Origin: JBEISR01 sp044371425
Lineage (GTDB): Bacteria; Planctomycetota; Planctomycetia; Pirellulales; Pirellulaceae
Reading direction: 5' to 3'
DNA length: 64,000 bases
Assembly (NCBI GenBank): GCA_044371425.1
Contig: JBILTR010000002.1
Coordinates: 248,001 to 312,000 of the forward strand
Shown here: piece by piece, positions 36,728 through 46,502 of the stretch
How the letters are laid out: every line of letters begins with the position of its first letter
Position numbering within the stretch: the first letter of the stretch is position 1
Position numbers and translations under genes: made by a program
The notes under the pieces: model-generated
What the model was told of the DNA's origin: nothing
Databases searched by the model: none
Seen by the model: only the letters and a program-made list of their open reading frames with translations

Positions 36728-37035
36728 CGCATCTCCCCATGACCCAGCAGTCTCGAAACGTAGGTAGACTCCCAGCGCCTGGCCGATCCCAATCCAGCAA
36801 CGCAGCGCCATCCTTGTTCAACATATCCGATCGATACGACCGGCAGTACCAACCCATCCGGGCTAGCGATCCGTTGGGATGGCAGTCGGTCCCATGGCAC
36901 TCGAGGGAGCGGATGCGTGCAGCTGAGGCAGGGAGTGGACCCACGGCGGTAAATCAGACTATTCCGTCGGCTCATTGCAATCCCGTTGCTTGGACGGTGC
37001 GCCATCACAGCAAATGGCTTGAGTGCACGACAGAT
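36728..37035. other. Intergenic region
   Basis: About 308 bases between two minus-strand genes. No coding sequence, RNA or clear terminator was recognised. Confidence 0.45.
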
Positions 37036-37704
37036 TTACCCCAGCAGCCGTCGCGCCTCTTCCAAGTCGATGCGAAGCAGACAGCCGAATTCCCGCGGGA
37101 ACTCCACGGAAACTCTCGCGTGAACGGCTCCCTGACGATCGTCGCACTGAATCTTTTGATCGAGAGGAAAAATCCCCTCGTGCCAGACATCGGGGTGGAT
37201 ATAAAGCCCCTTGGTGCCGTCAAAGAGAAACGCGACGAAATGACGCGGCAGCACGTCGTCGCCAGGAAGCGCCAGTGGCACTAGAAATGGGACGAACGAT
37301 CGGGGGAAAAACGACTGCCCACCATCCGGATGGTAGTTTGCATGCCAAAGCAAGACATGCTTGGGCCGCAGCGAAAAGTTGCGATCGGCAAAAGACGGCT
37401 CGCAGGAATATCCAAGGACATATTCCCCTCCGACAGCTTGGTTGGATCCAAGAAGTACCTGCCCCACCCAAGTGGCTTCGAAAACCCCTTCTTTGACTCC
37501 CCCTTGGTCTCCCGAGTCGAGGTCGACCGGCCGCCACCCTTTTGCTGGCCACCGCACGATCTCGATGGACCGGTCGTTTGGGGAAGCCAGAAGTTCGCCG
37601 TAGCCTTTTAGACTCTGATCGGTGGCGACGACCACTGGCATGGTCACCCACTCTAGACCCATGGGAATTTGAGGGTCAAGATACCGTGGAGGTGTCCCGT
37701 CCAT
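37036..37704 (-). CDS. Ureidoglycolate-lyase-like (AllA superfamily) protein
   Basis: A protein of 222 residues. The C-terminal half carries a cupin-like pattern seen in AllA: FVAFLFDGTKGLYIHPDVWHEG followed by VSVEFPREFGCLLRIDLEEA. The N-terminal half (TMPVVVATDQSLKGYGELLA, EIVRWPAKGWRPVD) resembles the first domain. ATG 37704 is chosen because AGAGG lies five bases upstream. No allantoin or purine genes are near, so ureidoglycolate may not be the substrate. Confidence 0.6.
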   Translation of the reverse strand: MDGTPPRYLDPQIPMGLEWVTMPVVVATDQSLKGYGELLASPNDRSIEIVRWPAKGWRPVDLDSGDQGGVKEGVFEATWVGQVLLGSNQAVGGEYVLGYSCEPSFADRNFSLRPKHVLLWHANYHPDGGQSFFPRSFVPFLVPLALPGDDVLPRHFVAFLFDGTKGLYIHPDVWHEGIFPLDQKIQCDDRQGAVHARVSVEFPREFGCLLRIDLEEARRLLG

Positions 37705-37743
37705 GTGCGCCTCTCGCTTTGTCCGCCTATCCACCACTGCGAC

Positions 37744-37786
37744 AAAAAAAGGGGCACTGCGAGGCTGGGGGCATTCGCAGTACCCC
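37744..37786 (-). terminator. Strong rho-independent terminator of the PEP-CTERM gene at 37831
   Basis: On the minus strand AGGGGTACTGCGA pairs with TCGCAGTGCCCCT (one mismatch) across a 12-nt loop, followed by a run of seven T (37750-37744). It lies 45 bp past the stop of the upstream gene. Confidence 0.92.
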
Positions 37787-37830
37787 TGCTGGCGGCGATC
37801 ACCGACCGCCGTCATCGACTCCATTTCGAA

Positions 37831-38403
37831 TCATCGAAGGCCGAGCTTTTTCCGACGCGCACGGCGCACCCCATAAAGCCCGACGGCGCTGACCAACAGC
37901 ACCGAAGAGGGCTCCGGAATGGCCGTAATCGTGTAGGTGGCATTGAACCCCTGGACGGGGAGTCCAGCCAGCGTCGGGCTGTTGGCGTTCAACTGATCCA
38001 GCGACATCGTGTAGGTCCCCAGCGCCACCCCGGTGGTATCCAGAGTCAATCGGCCGTAAAGCTGATCGGTGGTACCAATGTCGATCCCCCCCAACTGAAA
38101 GTTGGTTGAGAACGCCTGTCCGGTTGTCGTGGTGATGTCGAAGGGTGTTGCCCCCAGCAAGAAGGTGACGCCCGAAATGAACTTGCCGCCAGTGCCGTTT
38201 CCGGCGCCTGCGTTTACGTTCACATCAACGCCATCCACCTTCTGAGTTCCCGAACTGGAACGGATGAAGACCTCGAAGATCCCATTGGATCCCTGCGTGA
38301 TGGTTTGACTGAGCGGCGAGACGGAAAAGACGATATCCGCCTTTCCGAACGATCCCAGAAATGCCAGCAGCATGACCCATGACAAGCAAAAACGGAACAC
38401 CAT
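37831..38403 (-). CDS. PEP-CTERM surface protein
   Basis: A protein of 190 residues starting at ATG 38403 with GGAAGG six bases upstream. A signal peptide (FCLSWVMLLAFLGSFGKA) is followed by a beta-rich domain (VFSVSPLSQTITQGSNGIFE, GTYTMSLDQLNA) that looks like a cohesin/anchoring-type fold, then IPEPSSVLLVSAVGLYGVRR and a basic tail, the exosortase sorting signal. It lies about 75 bp downstream of the giant LEPR-XLL gene on the same strand and may be cotranscribed. Function unknown. Confidence 0.85.
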   Translation of the reverse strand: MVFRFCLSWVMLLAFLGSFGKADIVFSVSPLSQTITQGSNGIFEVFIRSSSGTQKVDGVDVNVNAGAGNGTGGKFISGVTFLLGATPFDITTTTGQAFSTNFQLGGIDIGTTDQLYGRLTLDTTGVALGTYTMSLDQLNANSPTLAGLPVQGFNATYTITAIPEPSSVLLVSAVGLYGVRRARRKKLGLR

Positions 38404-38477
38404 AAACACCTTCCTTTCAGACGACTGGCCGCTGGTCGAATCACACGCATGACTCGACGTTCTCTTGGCCGATTTGC

Positions 38478-41400
38478 CTACATCCCGAAATCCCAAAATG
38501 AACGCCGCTGCCGCCCCAAATTGGAAAACAGATAGTCCGCAAGCGACTCGTACGATCCATCCGCCGGAGCGTCCCCGGAAGTGTTCGCATCGCCCTCCCA
38601 TTCCGACTCCCCTTGCATCGCCAGCATCGCGATAGGCGTCGTCGCTGCTTCCCTCCGGACTCCATGAATGACTCCGGTATCCCGCACACCGATTCCCACG
38701 GGGCGCGCTGGGTCGCTACCAATCGCTCCAGGACCTTCGGGGAGGCCGGAACCAAGGTCCATACCAAAGGTCCCTAGGCCACCTTCCCCTTCACCACCGT
38801 CACCCGACGCGGGGATGGTGATGTTGCCAATCAGCACCGAATTGGAGACGCGGCTCTGCAGGAACGACAGGTCGGCGCTGGTGATGCGTCGGTCTTTGTT
38901 GACATCCCGCATGTCGGTGATCGAAACGATGGCTGTGCTGATCGACCCCTGCACGCCGCTCAGGTCAGCCGATGTCAATCGATAGGGTGCGACGCCATTG
39001 ACCTCACCTAGTGCATGGCCGAGGTAATAAACATCTCGCTCAATCAGCCCCGTGTTGGCGTTCGCCTTGACGATGATCTGAAGCCATCGATTGATGATCA
39101 CTCCATCAGCCCATTCCAGACGGACCCGCGAGGGCTGCCCGGCGGTTGCAGTGACATCGATCGCCGTCGGTGCGGGAGCCGAAACCCAACTGCTTGGGTT
39201 CTGCGTCCCGCTGGCCCCTTGCGCAGACATTCGGAAGGTAAAGTCGTCAACGGTCAGCGAAGATGCGGCCAGACCAGCAACATCCAGAACGATGCCGTTG
39301 ATGCCTCGACTGTAGTTGATCACGTTGGCAAAGCTAGTTGTCTGCGTTGCGGTCGACGCTTTCAGAAGCTGCTTGCCTGTATCCAACGCACCATCCACTC
39401 CGCCGGTCGACTCAAACCCCGATCCGTTGTAGAAGACCTTGCGATTGGTCACCGTCACCAGCGCGGCGATCGAGAAACTGACGCTAGAGCTACCGCCATC
39501 TTCGTCCGTCGCTGTGATCGTGACGTTCTGAGTCGGCACGGCACCGGTAGTCGCCAGCGACCAGGTCCAGGTTCCATCTCCGTTCCTGACGACTTCCCCG
39601 AGGGAAGCAGACAGAGTTACAGTGTCAGCGGCCACATCGGTCCATGTCCCCGAGTTGGTCAACGTCGAAAGGGCTGGTCCAACAACCGATCCGCTGCTGA
39701 CGGTCAACCCAGGTGCCTTGTTGGTTACTTCGTAGGTGAAACTGGTTGTGACAACGCCTCGTTTGCCGTCGTTGGCAGTTATCACTACCGTCTGCACTGC
39801 CTGCTGATCGGCCGCCGACGCCGACCACGTCCACGTGCCGTCGCCATTGCGGGTCACACTTCCCACCGAAGCAGAAAGGTCGACCAAGTCGCCGTCGATA
39901 TCGGACCATGTCCCCGAATTCGTACCGTCTGGCCCTTCTTGAACAACGACCGCTGCATTGTTCACAGCGATCACCGGCCGAGTATTGATCACGATGTAAC
40001 CGGGCGAACCTTTATCTGCTGCGTTGTAGATCGCTCCAGTTGCTTGCACAGCTCCATCGCGTCCAACGACGCTCGATCGCCAGTTTGCACCGACGTTGTT
40101 ATCGGTAGACACATCCCTCAGGTAGATGCTGGAGCCGTTGACATAGGCGGGCCACACTGTCCCATCTTCGGCGAAATTCACTTCGTCCAAACTAACGAAA
40201 ACCGCATTTCGAAGCGTGAGAATTTCGTTAGACAGCGTCGGGGAATTGTCGAGACTTCCCCAAAACAGCCCTGCCATTTTCGCCACCGCTGGCACCTGAA
40301 ACTGAGTCCTCAGATTGGCTTCAGGGTTGTTGCCGAAGGCGGCGTTGTAGGCTACGAACACCTCCCCTGGCGCCAGCAGCGTCCCCGCTGCAAATGCCGA
40401 CCAATTGCTGGTGTCCTCATCGTCCAGCACCCAGCCCGATAGATCGGCGGTGGTCGTCCCCCCGTTGTAAAGCTCGATCCACTCAGTCAATGGCTCGCTT
40501 CCAGCCGGATCGTACATGATCTCGGTGATCATCACTGAACCTGTCTCGTCATCGGTCACCGTCAGCGCCAGATTGCCGGTGACATAGCCGCCCGAACTGG
40601 CCGAAATGGCTACTGACTGCGTACTGTCGAAGTAACTGTCGTCGACCACGGTGATGCTGAAATCGACCGAGGCCTGTCCATCCGGAATCGTCACCGTTGC
40701 AGGGACCGTGGCGACCGAGTTGTTGGACGAAGACAGATTCACCAACAGCGCCCCCGTGCTGCCAAGGGTACGGGTCACTGTGCCGGTTACTACCCCAACG
40801 TTCTCTGCGACAGTGGTTGGACTGGTGGTAACCAAAAGAGCGGGAGCTTCTGCGGTGCTGAAGTTCCACGTCGTGGTGTCGGTCACTCCGGGAAACACCA
40901 AGGCATCCACCGTCCCGGTGATCACGAGATTGTCGATCGCCCACCACCAGTCGTTTGTTCCCGTCAAGCCCCAACGGAAAACCATCTGACCGTCGTCGGG
41001 ATTGGGAACGTCCACCCCACGTCGCTCATTGACGTTGGGGGCTGTCGCCGTGCCGAGGGTGTTGCTGGAATCAAGCGTTAGCAGATTGGTCCACGTCGCA
41101 CCGTTGTCGTAAGAGACATCCAACATTCCCTGCATGTTGGTCGGAACGTGTGGAACAAAAGTACCTCCACTCTCAGGACGGAAACTGGAATCGAACTCGA
41201 TCCTCACCGAGTTGGGGGCGACCGATGCAAGGTTCATCGGGTTGGTCGACATCTTGCTGCTGAACTGATTGTTTGGCGAAGTGAAGGTATCATCCCACTC
41301 GTCGGTGTCGCCGACAGCGATGGTATTGGTGCCTCGTCCAAAGTTCGCTCGACTCTGCCCACCCTGCGTCGCCCAGAAGCTCTTGGCTGCCATCGTCCAA

Positions 41401-44400
41401 CCCCGCCACTCAGGCACACCCCCGAACGGCATCTGGCTGTTATCGACCGACCATCCCGATGGAGGCGTCGCCGTCCAGTCTTTGCCATCCGGAGTCAACC
41501 CAACGGTTTCGAAGACAGCAGGCCCTAATGGCAGCAACTCAAAATCCTGGCTCAACAACGGAACCCCAGGGGTCGTGTTGGCCAGCACGCTCAGAATCGC
41601 ACCGCGATCAATCCGCACATAGTAATCGGTCAGACCCTGCAGATTGACCGATGGATCGATCGTCAGAGTGTTACCGGAGACAGAAACCTGAGAACTGTTG
41701 ACGTCGATCGCGATTCTTGCCTTGTTATCCGACGCATGGACCAGATAGATGAATCCATTCCCCTTCTTGATCGGTTGATCAAAAAGGACATCCAAATTTG
41801 CACCGACTGCAACTCCCGTGCTGTTGTCGGCTGGAGTGACCGACACGATTTTTGGGAAGTCGTCATCCAGCACATTGATCTGGGCAGGCACAGAGAAAAA
41901 ATCGACCACCGAAGCGTCGATCGTAACGACCTGAGTGCCATCGACAATCGTGTCGTCCACTCCGGTGATCGAGAAGGTGGCGGAGGCCTGACCATCAGGA
42001 ATCGTCACTGTTGCCGGCACGATCGCTTCTCCGACGTCGCTACTGACGAGCGTCACGACGAGGTCGCCGATGGTGCTGAGATTTCGAGTCACTGTTCCGG
42101 TGGCGATCCCCCCATTCTCACTGATCGACCCTGGATTCACTGTGATTGTCAGCGTCGGCGCCTCGGCAGTTCGGAAACTCCACGCCGCAGGATCTCCTAT
42201 CCCGGAGAAAGGTACGCCTGCCCTTTCACCCCAGATCTTCAAATTGTCGATCGTCCACCACCAGTTATCTCCAGCATTCTGTAAGCCAAACTTGAACTTC
42301 AAGATGCCGGTCGCCGGGGTATTCAGCGGCGCATCGACCGTGGCACCACCTATGTATTGACCAAGCGTGTTGGTGGAATTGATGACGATCCTATCGTTCC
42401 GCCCATCGTTGGTGTTGCTAGCGTCCCCAAAGAAAAGCAGCGGCCCCCAGGTGGCTCCATTGTCATAACTCACTTCCACCGTCCCGAACTGTGGCAACTC
42501 CGGATAGTAGCTCGAATCAAACTCCAGGTGCACCGAACCGGGAGTGATCCCCGTGAGGTCAAGCCCTGGCGTTACGAAGAAGCTGTTGAATGCCCCTGTG
42601 TTGTGGGGAAAATCATCCCAGGCATCGGCATCGGCCACGACCACGGTACCACTGCCGCGAGTGAACCTGCTGCGGCTTTGATCCCCCTGCTGGCCCACCC
42701 AGGAATTTTTCCCCATAAACGACCAGCCGCGGAACGGAGAATCCCCTGCGGGCATCAACGTGTTGTCTACCGCATATCCGGCAGGAGGCTGGAGGCTGTA
42801 GTCGGTCCCATCCCCACCTAGCACTCCAGAAGGAAACGGCAGCAGCGGCACGTAGTCGAACGATTCGGAGAGGAATGTGATGTTGGGCGTCAGATCCACC
42901 GAACTATCCAAGACAATTCCATCGTCCATCAGGATGTAATAGTCTGTCAGGCCAAAAAGATTTCGCGTCGGATCGATCGTCATCGTCGATCCAGAAATGG
43001 CCACGTTAGAACTTCGCACGTCGATCGTCTCAAATGCAAATCCGGTCGCTGCATCGATGATCCGAATGTTCCCATTTCCCTTGACGATATTGGTATCGAA
43101 GACCACCTCGAAATTGCTCTTGTAGTCGACCGCCGTCGCATTATCGGGAGGTGTCAGAGAGACGATTTTCGGGCCTTCATCATCCAGGACTACGATCGAA
43201 CCGGTCGCCGTGGCCCATCCGCTGGCGGTGGCGGTGATCACCGCCGTCTGCGCCCGATCGCTCAACAGGTCATCCACTGCCGTGATGGTGAAGGTGACCG
43301 AGCTTTGTCCATCGGGAATAGTCACCGAGGCAGGGACGGTAGCCTCGGTGGTGTCGCTGCTAGCAAGCGTCACCACGAGGTCGCCGGTTGGCAGGTTGTT
43401 TCGCGAGAGAGTCGCTGTTGCTGTCCCCCCATTTTCGCTCATCGAAGCCCTATCGATCGAAAGCGTGAGACGCGGCGATTCGGGCGTAGCGAAATTCCAA
43501 TAGAGCGGGTCGGATACCCCTCCAAATGGAACGCCGTTGACCGTTCCAGTCACCAGCAGGTTGTCGATCGCCCACCACCAATCGTTGCGCCCAGTGACGG
43601 TGTAACGGAATACCATGGTGCCTGAATCGGGATTCGATATTGCAGCAAAGGGTGCATTCCCCAAGCCGTCGGTGCTGACACCCGTATTGGTACCCGACAC
43701 CAACCGCTCATTGATGCTCTTGTTGACAAATCCAGTGGCGGGATTCCCGGCAGTGTTGGTGGTGTTGGACGGATTGAGCGTCAGCAGATTGCTCCAGTTG
43801 GTACCGCCGTCGTAACTGACCTCCAAAGTTCCCACCTGGCTGTCCTCAGGTCGGAAACTGGAATCGAATTCGAATTTGACCGTGTTGGCAGCCACTCCCG
43901 TCAAATCGATCGGCTTGGTCAATAGTTTTGCGTTGAAGTCGGGCTGCGTCCCTGTCGCGTCGTCAAACTCATCGGCGTCTGCCACAGCGATCACATTGGA
44001 ACCGAGGGCAAACTGATCGCGCGCCTGATTGTCGGCGTTGAACCAGAACTCCTTTCGGGCGAAGGTCCAGCCATCCCATTCCGGAACCCCTGCAACCTGC
44101 CCGGTACCAGGAACCATGGCCGAGTTGTCACGGACAAATCCAAGGGGGGGCACATCGGTCCAGTCGTTGATCCCGTTACCCGATGTCTCGAAGACCTGCG
44201 GCTTTAGCGGCAGAAAATCAAAATCCTGACGCAGCAAAGTGGCTCCCGCTGTCTGCCCCGTCGATGTATCGAGGAAGGCCCCCGAATCGACATAGACCGT
44301 GTAGGTGTTGTCCAGCTCCAGATCGACGGGCAGATCGATACGCACTTCCGAACCGGTGATCGCGACGTTGCTGGACCGCACGTCGACCGCAACCCCTAGC

Positions 44401-44681
44401 GAGTTGAGCGACTGTCGTACGACATAGATGTTTCCCTGCCCCTTGACGACTGGTTCATTGAATTGAATCACAAGGTCGGAGTTCAGAGGCACATTGGTTG
44501 ATCCATCGAGCGGACTGACCGACAGGATGTTCAGCGCCATCAATTCGCGCCGCTCCAATTGTTCAAATCGCCTTCGACGTGACTCCAACTGCCGCTTTCG
44601 CCACCGACGACCCGATCGCGTAAGCAACTTTACAATCGCACTCGTGATCCCATTCTGATTCCCAGTTGGCTTCATTTTCAT
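38478..44681 (-). CDS. Giant LEPR-XLL surface protein with Big_5/Calx-beta repeats
   Basis: A protein of 2067 residues. The basic N-terminus ends FEQLERRELMALN, which fits the LEPR-XLL export signal of planctomycete giant proteins. Three modules of about 440 residues follow (~50-490, ~500-930, ~940-1370), each with an SbsA/Big_5-like Ig domain (SVSPLDGSTNVPLNSD; SLTPPDNATAVDYKSN; SVTPADNSTGVAVGAN), a linker carrying a conserved WxxD-type lectin-like part, and a Calx-beta domain (ASMSENGGTATATL and relatives). Then come a lamin-tail domain (MITEIMYDPAGSEPLTEWIE, ~1385), two cadherin/PKD-like units (~1570, ~1655), a further domain, and a dockerin-like calcium loop (DVNKDRRITSADLSFLQ, ~1915). 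AAGGA lies seven bases before the ATG. It is probably an adhesin or cell-surface scaffold. Confidence 0.92.
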   Translation of the reverse strand: MKMKPTGNQNGITSAIVKLLTRSGRRWRKRQLESRRRRFEQLERRELMALNILSVSPLDGSTNVPLNSDLVIQFNEPVVKGQGNIYVVRQSLNSLGVAVDVRSSNVAITGSEVRIDLPVDLELDNTYTVYVDSGAFLDTSTGQTAGATLLRQDFDFLPLKPQVFETSGNGINDWTDVPPLGFVRDNSAMVPGTGQVAGVPEWDGWTFARKEFWFNADNQARDQFALGSNVIAVADADEFDDATGTQPDFNAKLLTKPIDLTGVAANTVKFEFDSSFRPEDSQVGTLEVSYDGGTNWSNLLTLNPSNTTNTAGNPATGFVNKSINERLVSGTNTGVSTDGLGNAPFAAISNPDSGTMVFRYTVTGRNDWWWAIDNLLVTGTVNGVPFGGVSDPLYWNFATPESPRLTLSIDRASMSENGGTATATLSRNNLPTGDLVVTLASSDTTEATVPASVTIPDGQSSVTFTITAVDDLLSDRAQTAVITATASGWATATGSIVVLDDEGPKIVSLTPPDNATAVDYKSNFEVVFDTNIVKGNGNIRIIDAATGFAFETIDVRSSNVAISGSTMTIDPTRNLFGLTDYYILMDDGIVLDSSVDLTPNITFLSESFDYVPLLPFPSGVLGGDGTDYSLQPPAGYAVDNTLMPAGDSPFRGWSFMGKNSWVGQQGDQSRSRFTRGSGTVVVADADAWDDFPHNTGAFNSFFVTPGLDLTGITPGSVHLEFDSSYYPELPQFGTVEVSYDNGATWGPLLFFGDASNTNDGRNDRIVINSTNTLGQYIGGATVDAPLNTPATGILKFKFGLQNAGDNWWWTIDNLKIWGERAGVPFSGIGDPAAWSFRTAEAPTLTITVNPGSISENGGIATGTVTRNLSTIGDLVVTLVSSDVGEAIVPATVTIPDGQASATFSITGVDDTIVDGTQVVTIDASVVDFFSVPAQINVLDDDFPKIVSVTPADNSTGVAVGANLDVLFDQPIKKGNGFIYLVHASDNKARIAIDVNSSQVSVSGNTLTIDPSVNLQGLTDYYVRIDRGAILSVLANTTPGVPLLSQDFELLPLGPAVFETVGLTPDGKDWTATPPSGWSVDNSQMPFGGVPEWRGWTMAAKSFWATQGGQSRANFGRGTNTIAVGDTDEWDDTFTSPNNQFSSKMSTNPMNLASVAPNSVRIEFDSSFRPESGGTFVPHVPTNMQGMLDVSYDNGATWTNLLTLDSSNTLGTATAPNVNERRGVDVPNPDDGQMVFRWGLTGTNDWWWAIDNLVITGTVDALVFPGVTDTTTWNFSTAEAPALLVTTSPTTVAENVGVVTGTVTRTLGSTGALLVNLSSSNNSVATVPATVTIPDGQASVDFSITVVDDSYFDSTQSVAISASSGGYVTGNLALTVTDDETGSVMITEIMYDPAGSEPLTEWIELYNGGTTTADLSGWVLDDEDTSNWSAFAAGTLLAPGEVFVAYNAAFGNNPEANLRTQFQVPAVAKMAGLFWGSLDNSPTLSNEILTLRNAVFVSLDEVNFAEDGTVWPAYVNGSSIYLRDVSTDNNVGANWRSSVVGRDGAVQATGAIYNAADKGSPGYIVINTRPVIAVNNAAVVVQEGPDGTNSGTWSDIDGDLVDLSASVGSVTRNGDGTWTWSASAADQQAVQTVVITANDGKRGVVTTSFTYEVTNKAPGLTVSSGSVVGPALSTLTNSGTWTDVAADTVTLSASLGEVVRNGDGTWTWSLATTGAVPTQNVTITATDEDGGSSSVSFSIAALVTVTNRKVFYNGSGFESTGGVDGALDTGKQLLKASTATQTTSFANVINYSRGINGIVLDVAGLAASSLTVDDFTFRMSAQGASGTQNPSSWVSAPAPTAIDVTATAGQPSRVRLEWADGVIINRWLQIIVKANANTGLIERDVYYLGHALGEVNGVAPYRLTSADLSGVQGSISTAIVSITDMRDVNKDRRITSADLSFLQSRVSNSVLIGNITIPASGDGGEGEGGLGTFGMDLGSGLPEGPGAIGSDPARPVGIGVRDTGVIHGVRREAATTPIAMLAMQGESEWEGDANTSGDAPADGSYESLADYLFSNLGRQRRSFWDFGM
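40670..44540. repeat. Three tandem ~1.3-kb gene-internal repeats
   Basis: Related sequence recurs at about 40677, 41989 and 43308 (segments coding IPDGQ-A/S-S Calx-beta cores), giving a period of roughly 1312-1319 bases. The copies differ by many substitutions, so the duplication is old. Confidence 0.8.
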
Positions 44682-44803
44682 GGATCATTCCTTTGCTCGA
44701 TCACCGCAATTCCAAACAACCCCACACCCACTCGTTGCACATCCCCCAACCGCTAGCACTTCCCATGGCAATCAACCCATTGGAACCAAACCGCGCGAAA
44801 GGC

Positions 44804-44856
44804 CTGTGTGGAAGCGTTGAAGGTGCCATGAAGAGTTGATGGAGAGTTCCACACAG
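44804..44856. repeat. Ten-base inverted repeat upstream of the giant gene
   Basis: CTGTGTGGAA (44804-44813) and TTCCACACAG (44847-44856) are perfectly complementary with 33 bases between them. It lies 120-175 bases upstream of the giant gene's ATG and downstream of the oxygenase gene. No T-run follows on the minus strand; operator or structured leader is possible. Confidence 0.6.
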
Positions 44857-44949
44857 ACCTTGGAGTCTTTTTCTTCATGCCTCCTCATGAAGCCACGGAT
44901 CGACTCGACCTGCGGGCATTGCATGCGGCAACCCCGCTGAGCAGGCAGT

Positions 44950-45633
44950 TTAGGGCGCACCTTCTTTCAGAAAGCACTGGGCATTGAAGGCGATGACCAT
45001 GCGGTCGATACCACCCTGGTAAGGGAGCCCAGAGTGAAGCAGGTAGGATGGAAAAATCAGCAAAAGTCCATCTTCAATCGGAAGATCGAGCGCTGGGACT
45101 AGGTATCTGTTCCCAGCGTCGCGATAGCTTCCCCCGCGATCCAGCGGACTGTAGAAGCGACTGCCTCCATTGGGAGCCCCTTCCGACCTCTTTCCGGGGC
45201 CATCGGATTGGCCGACCTGCAGATAAAAAATACCGCACCAACTGCATCCGTGATGGAGGTGCGCATCGTGGAAGCCGCCACCGTTAGTGATATGGTACCA
45301 GCTGTCCGGAAAATCGATCTCCAGATTCGCCGCGGAAAACGCATGGTCGTTCGCAATAGCAACCGCCGCAGCGACCGCGGACCGAATGTAGACCACTAGT
45401 TCCTGCAGAGCCTCATTCGGATCTTGAAAGAGGTCAAAGTGGCTCTCATAAAGCCCCTGCGAACTTTTCGCCGTCGTCGCGATACCGCTTTCGACAGGCT
45501 CCCTCTGCATCGCTCTTTTCCGCTGCAGCAACTCAATAAGTGCGCCACCTTTCTCTCTCTGCCGCGGCCAGTGGCTTACAAAAAACATCGTCGACCACGC
45601 TTTGATGCCACGAAGAGCCAACTTGGGGTCCAT
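44950..45633 (-). CDS. 2OG-Fe(II) oxygenase superfamily protein (TIGR02466-like)
   Basis: A protein of 227 residues. The double-stranded beta-helix is suggested by HDAHLHHGCSWCGIFYLQV, with candidate iron ligands in the H-x-H region, DLPIEDGLLLIFPSYLLHSG with the distal His, and the final RMVIAFNAQCFL. These match the putative 2OG-Fe(II) oxygenase family often found beside sulfotransferases and TPR proteins. ATG 45633 is chosen for AAGGAG seven bases upstream. It is divergent from a second oxygenase of the same family at 45834. Substrate unknown; hydroxylation of a protein or small molecule is expected. Confidence 0.83.
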   Translation of the reverse strand: MDPKLALRGIKAWSTMFFVSHWPRQREKGGALIELLQRKRAMQREPVESGIATTAKSSQGLYESHFDLFQDPNEALQELVVYIRSAVAAAVAIANDHAFSAANLEIDFPDSWYHITNGGGFHDAHLHHGCSWCGIFYLQVGQSDGPGKRSEGAPNGGSRFYSPLDRGGSYRDAGNRYLVPALDLPIEDGLLLIFPSYLLHSGLPYQGGIDRMVIAFNAQCFLKEGAP

Positions 45634-45719
45634 AAACCAGCTCCTTTCACTCTCGGTTTGCACGCAAACGTCAAGCTAAGGCATGGCGATGGGCTTTTTG
45701 CGCTGATTTTGGTTAAGGA

Positions 45720-45749
45720 TTGATTCAGAAACGGTTGCGTTTCAATCAA
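45720..45749. promoter_or_regulatory. Strong palindrome in divergent promoter region
   Basis: TTGATT-CA-GAAACG-GTTG-CGTTTC-AATCAA forms a 12-bp stem with a two-base bulge. A GC-rich palindrome (CCCCG...CGGGG) follows at about 45755-45772. It lies between the two divergent oxygenase genes and may be an operator or a structured leader. Confidence 0.55.
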
Positions 45750-45833
45750 GGCCGCCCCGATTCGGTGGCGGGGTGCATAATCGGATCGGTCCTCCACAAA
45801 TAGAATCGGTGCGTCGCGGGAGATCAGTATTTC

Positions 45834-46502
45834 ATGTCCGATCCATCCACTTCTGGCCATCAGGTCGATGCAAAGTGGCGAGACTTCCAGATCCTTCCCA
45901 CCTTCACAACCCTGGTGGGACGATTCCAGTTGCGACAACCTTGCGGCTGGCTGGAGCCGTTGCTTGCGATGGTGTTGGAACGCGAAAAATCAGAGCCATC
46001 GATCGACTATGCCAACTGTGGTGGATGGCATTCAGGCGCCAACCTGCTCGACTGGCAAGGTGAACCGATCGGGGCGCTGAGGCAAGCGATTGCTGAATGC
46101 CTGACAGCGATGGTGCAGGCCACCAGTCAGCTTCCTGAAGCACAGCCCTCTCCCCAAAACGCTAGAGGAGGCTTTCGAATCAGCGCCTGGGCGAACGTGG
46201 CAAGGCAAGGCAACTACCATCGCCTGCACAATCATCCAGGTTCCAGTTGGTCCGGCTGCCTCTACCTGACCGGTTCAACGGACCAGTCCCTAGCGGGAGT
46301 TCTGGAACTCAACGACCCTCGCCCATTTACCGAAATGGTCTCCATGCCCCATCATCCCTGCGGCCAGCGATTTCTTGTTCGCCCGCAACCGGGCCTGCTT
46401 GTTATCTTCCCGAGCTGGGTTTATCACTTCGTCCATCCCTCCACCAGTTCGGATCCCCGCGTCTCGATCGCCTTCAACGCTCAGTGGCTGCCTCAGCCAT
46501 GA
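45834..46502 (+). CDS. 2OG-Fe(II) oxygenase superfamily protein (TIGR02466-like), second copy
   Basis: A protein of 222 residues of the same family as the divergent neighbour. The first iron-ligand region is NYHRLHNHPGSSWSGCLYLTG, read as H-x-H plus Gly-rich turn, and the second is LLVIFPSWVYHFVHP, with VSIAFNAQWLP at the end. It shares only the core motifs with the neighbour, so the pair is not a recent duplicate. Its stop overlaps the sulfotransferase start by ATGA, so the two are translationally coupled. Confidence 0.86.
   Translation: MSDPSTSGHQVDAKWRDFQILPTFTTLVGRFQLRQPCGWLEPLLAMVLEREKSEPSIDYANCGGWHSGANLLDWQGEPIGALRQAIAECLTAMVQATSQLPEAQPSPQNARGGFRISAWANVARQGNYHRLHNHPGSSWSGCLYLTGSTDQSLAGVLELNDPRPFTEMVSMPHHPCGQRFLVRPQPGLLVIFPSWVYHFVHPSTSSDPRVSIAFNAQWLPQP

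Noticed and set aside
38478..44681. CRISPR-like reading of the repeats in the giant gene
   Set aside because: The repeats are ~1.3 kb, divergent and protein-coding, with no short direct repeats and spacers.
44861..44900. Hairpin CTTCATG/CATGAAG with nearby T-run as a terminator of the minus-strand oxygenase
   Set aside because: The T-run lies on the wrong side for the minus strand; no plus-strand gene ends here.
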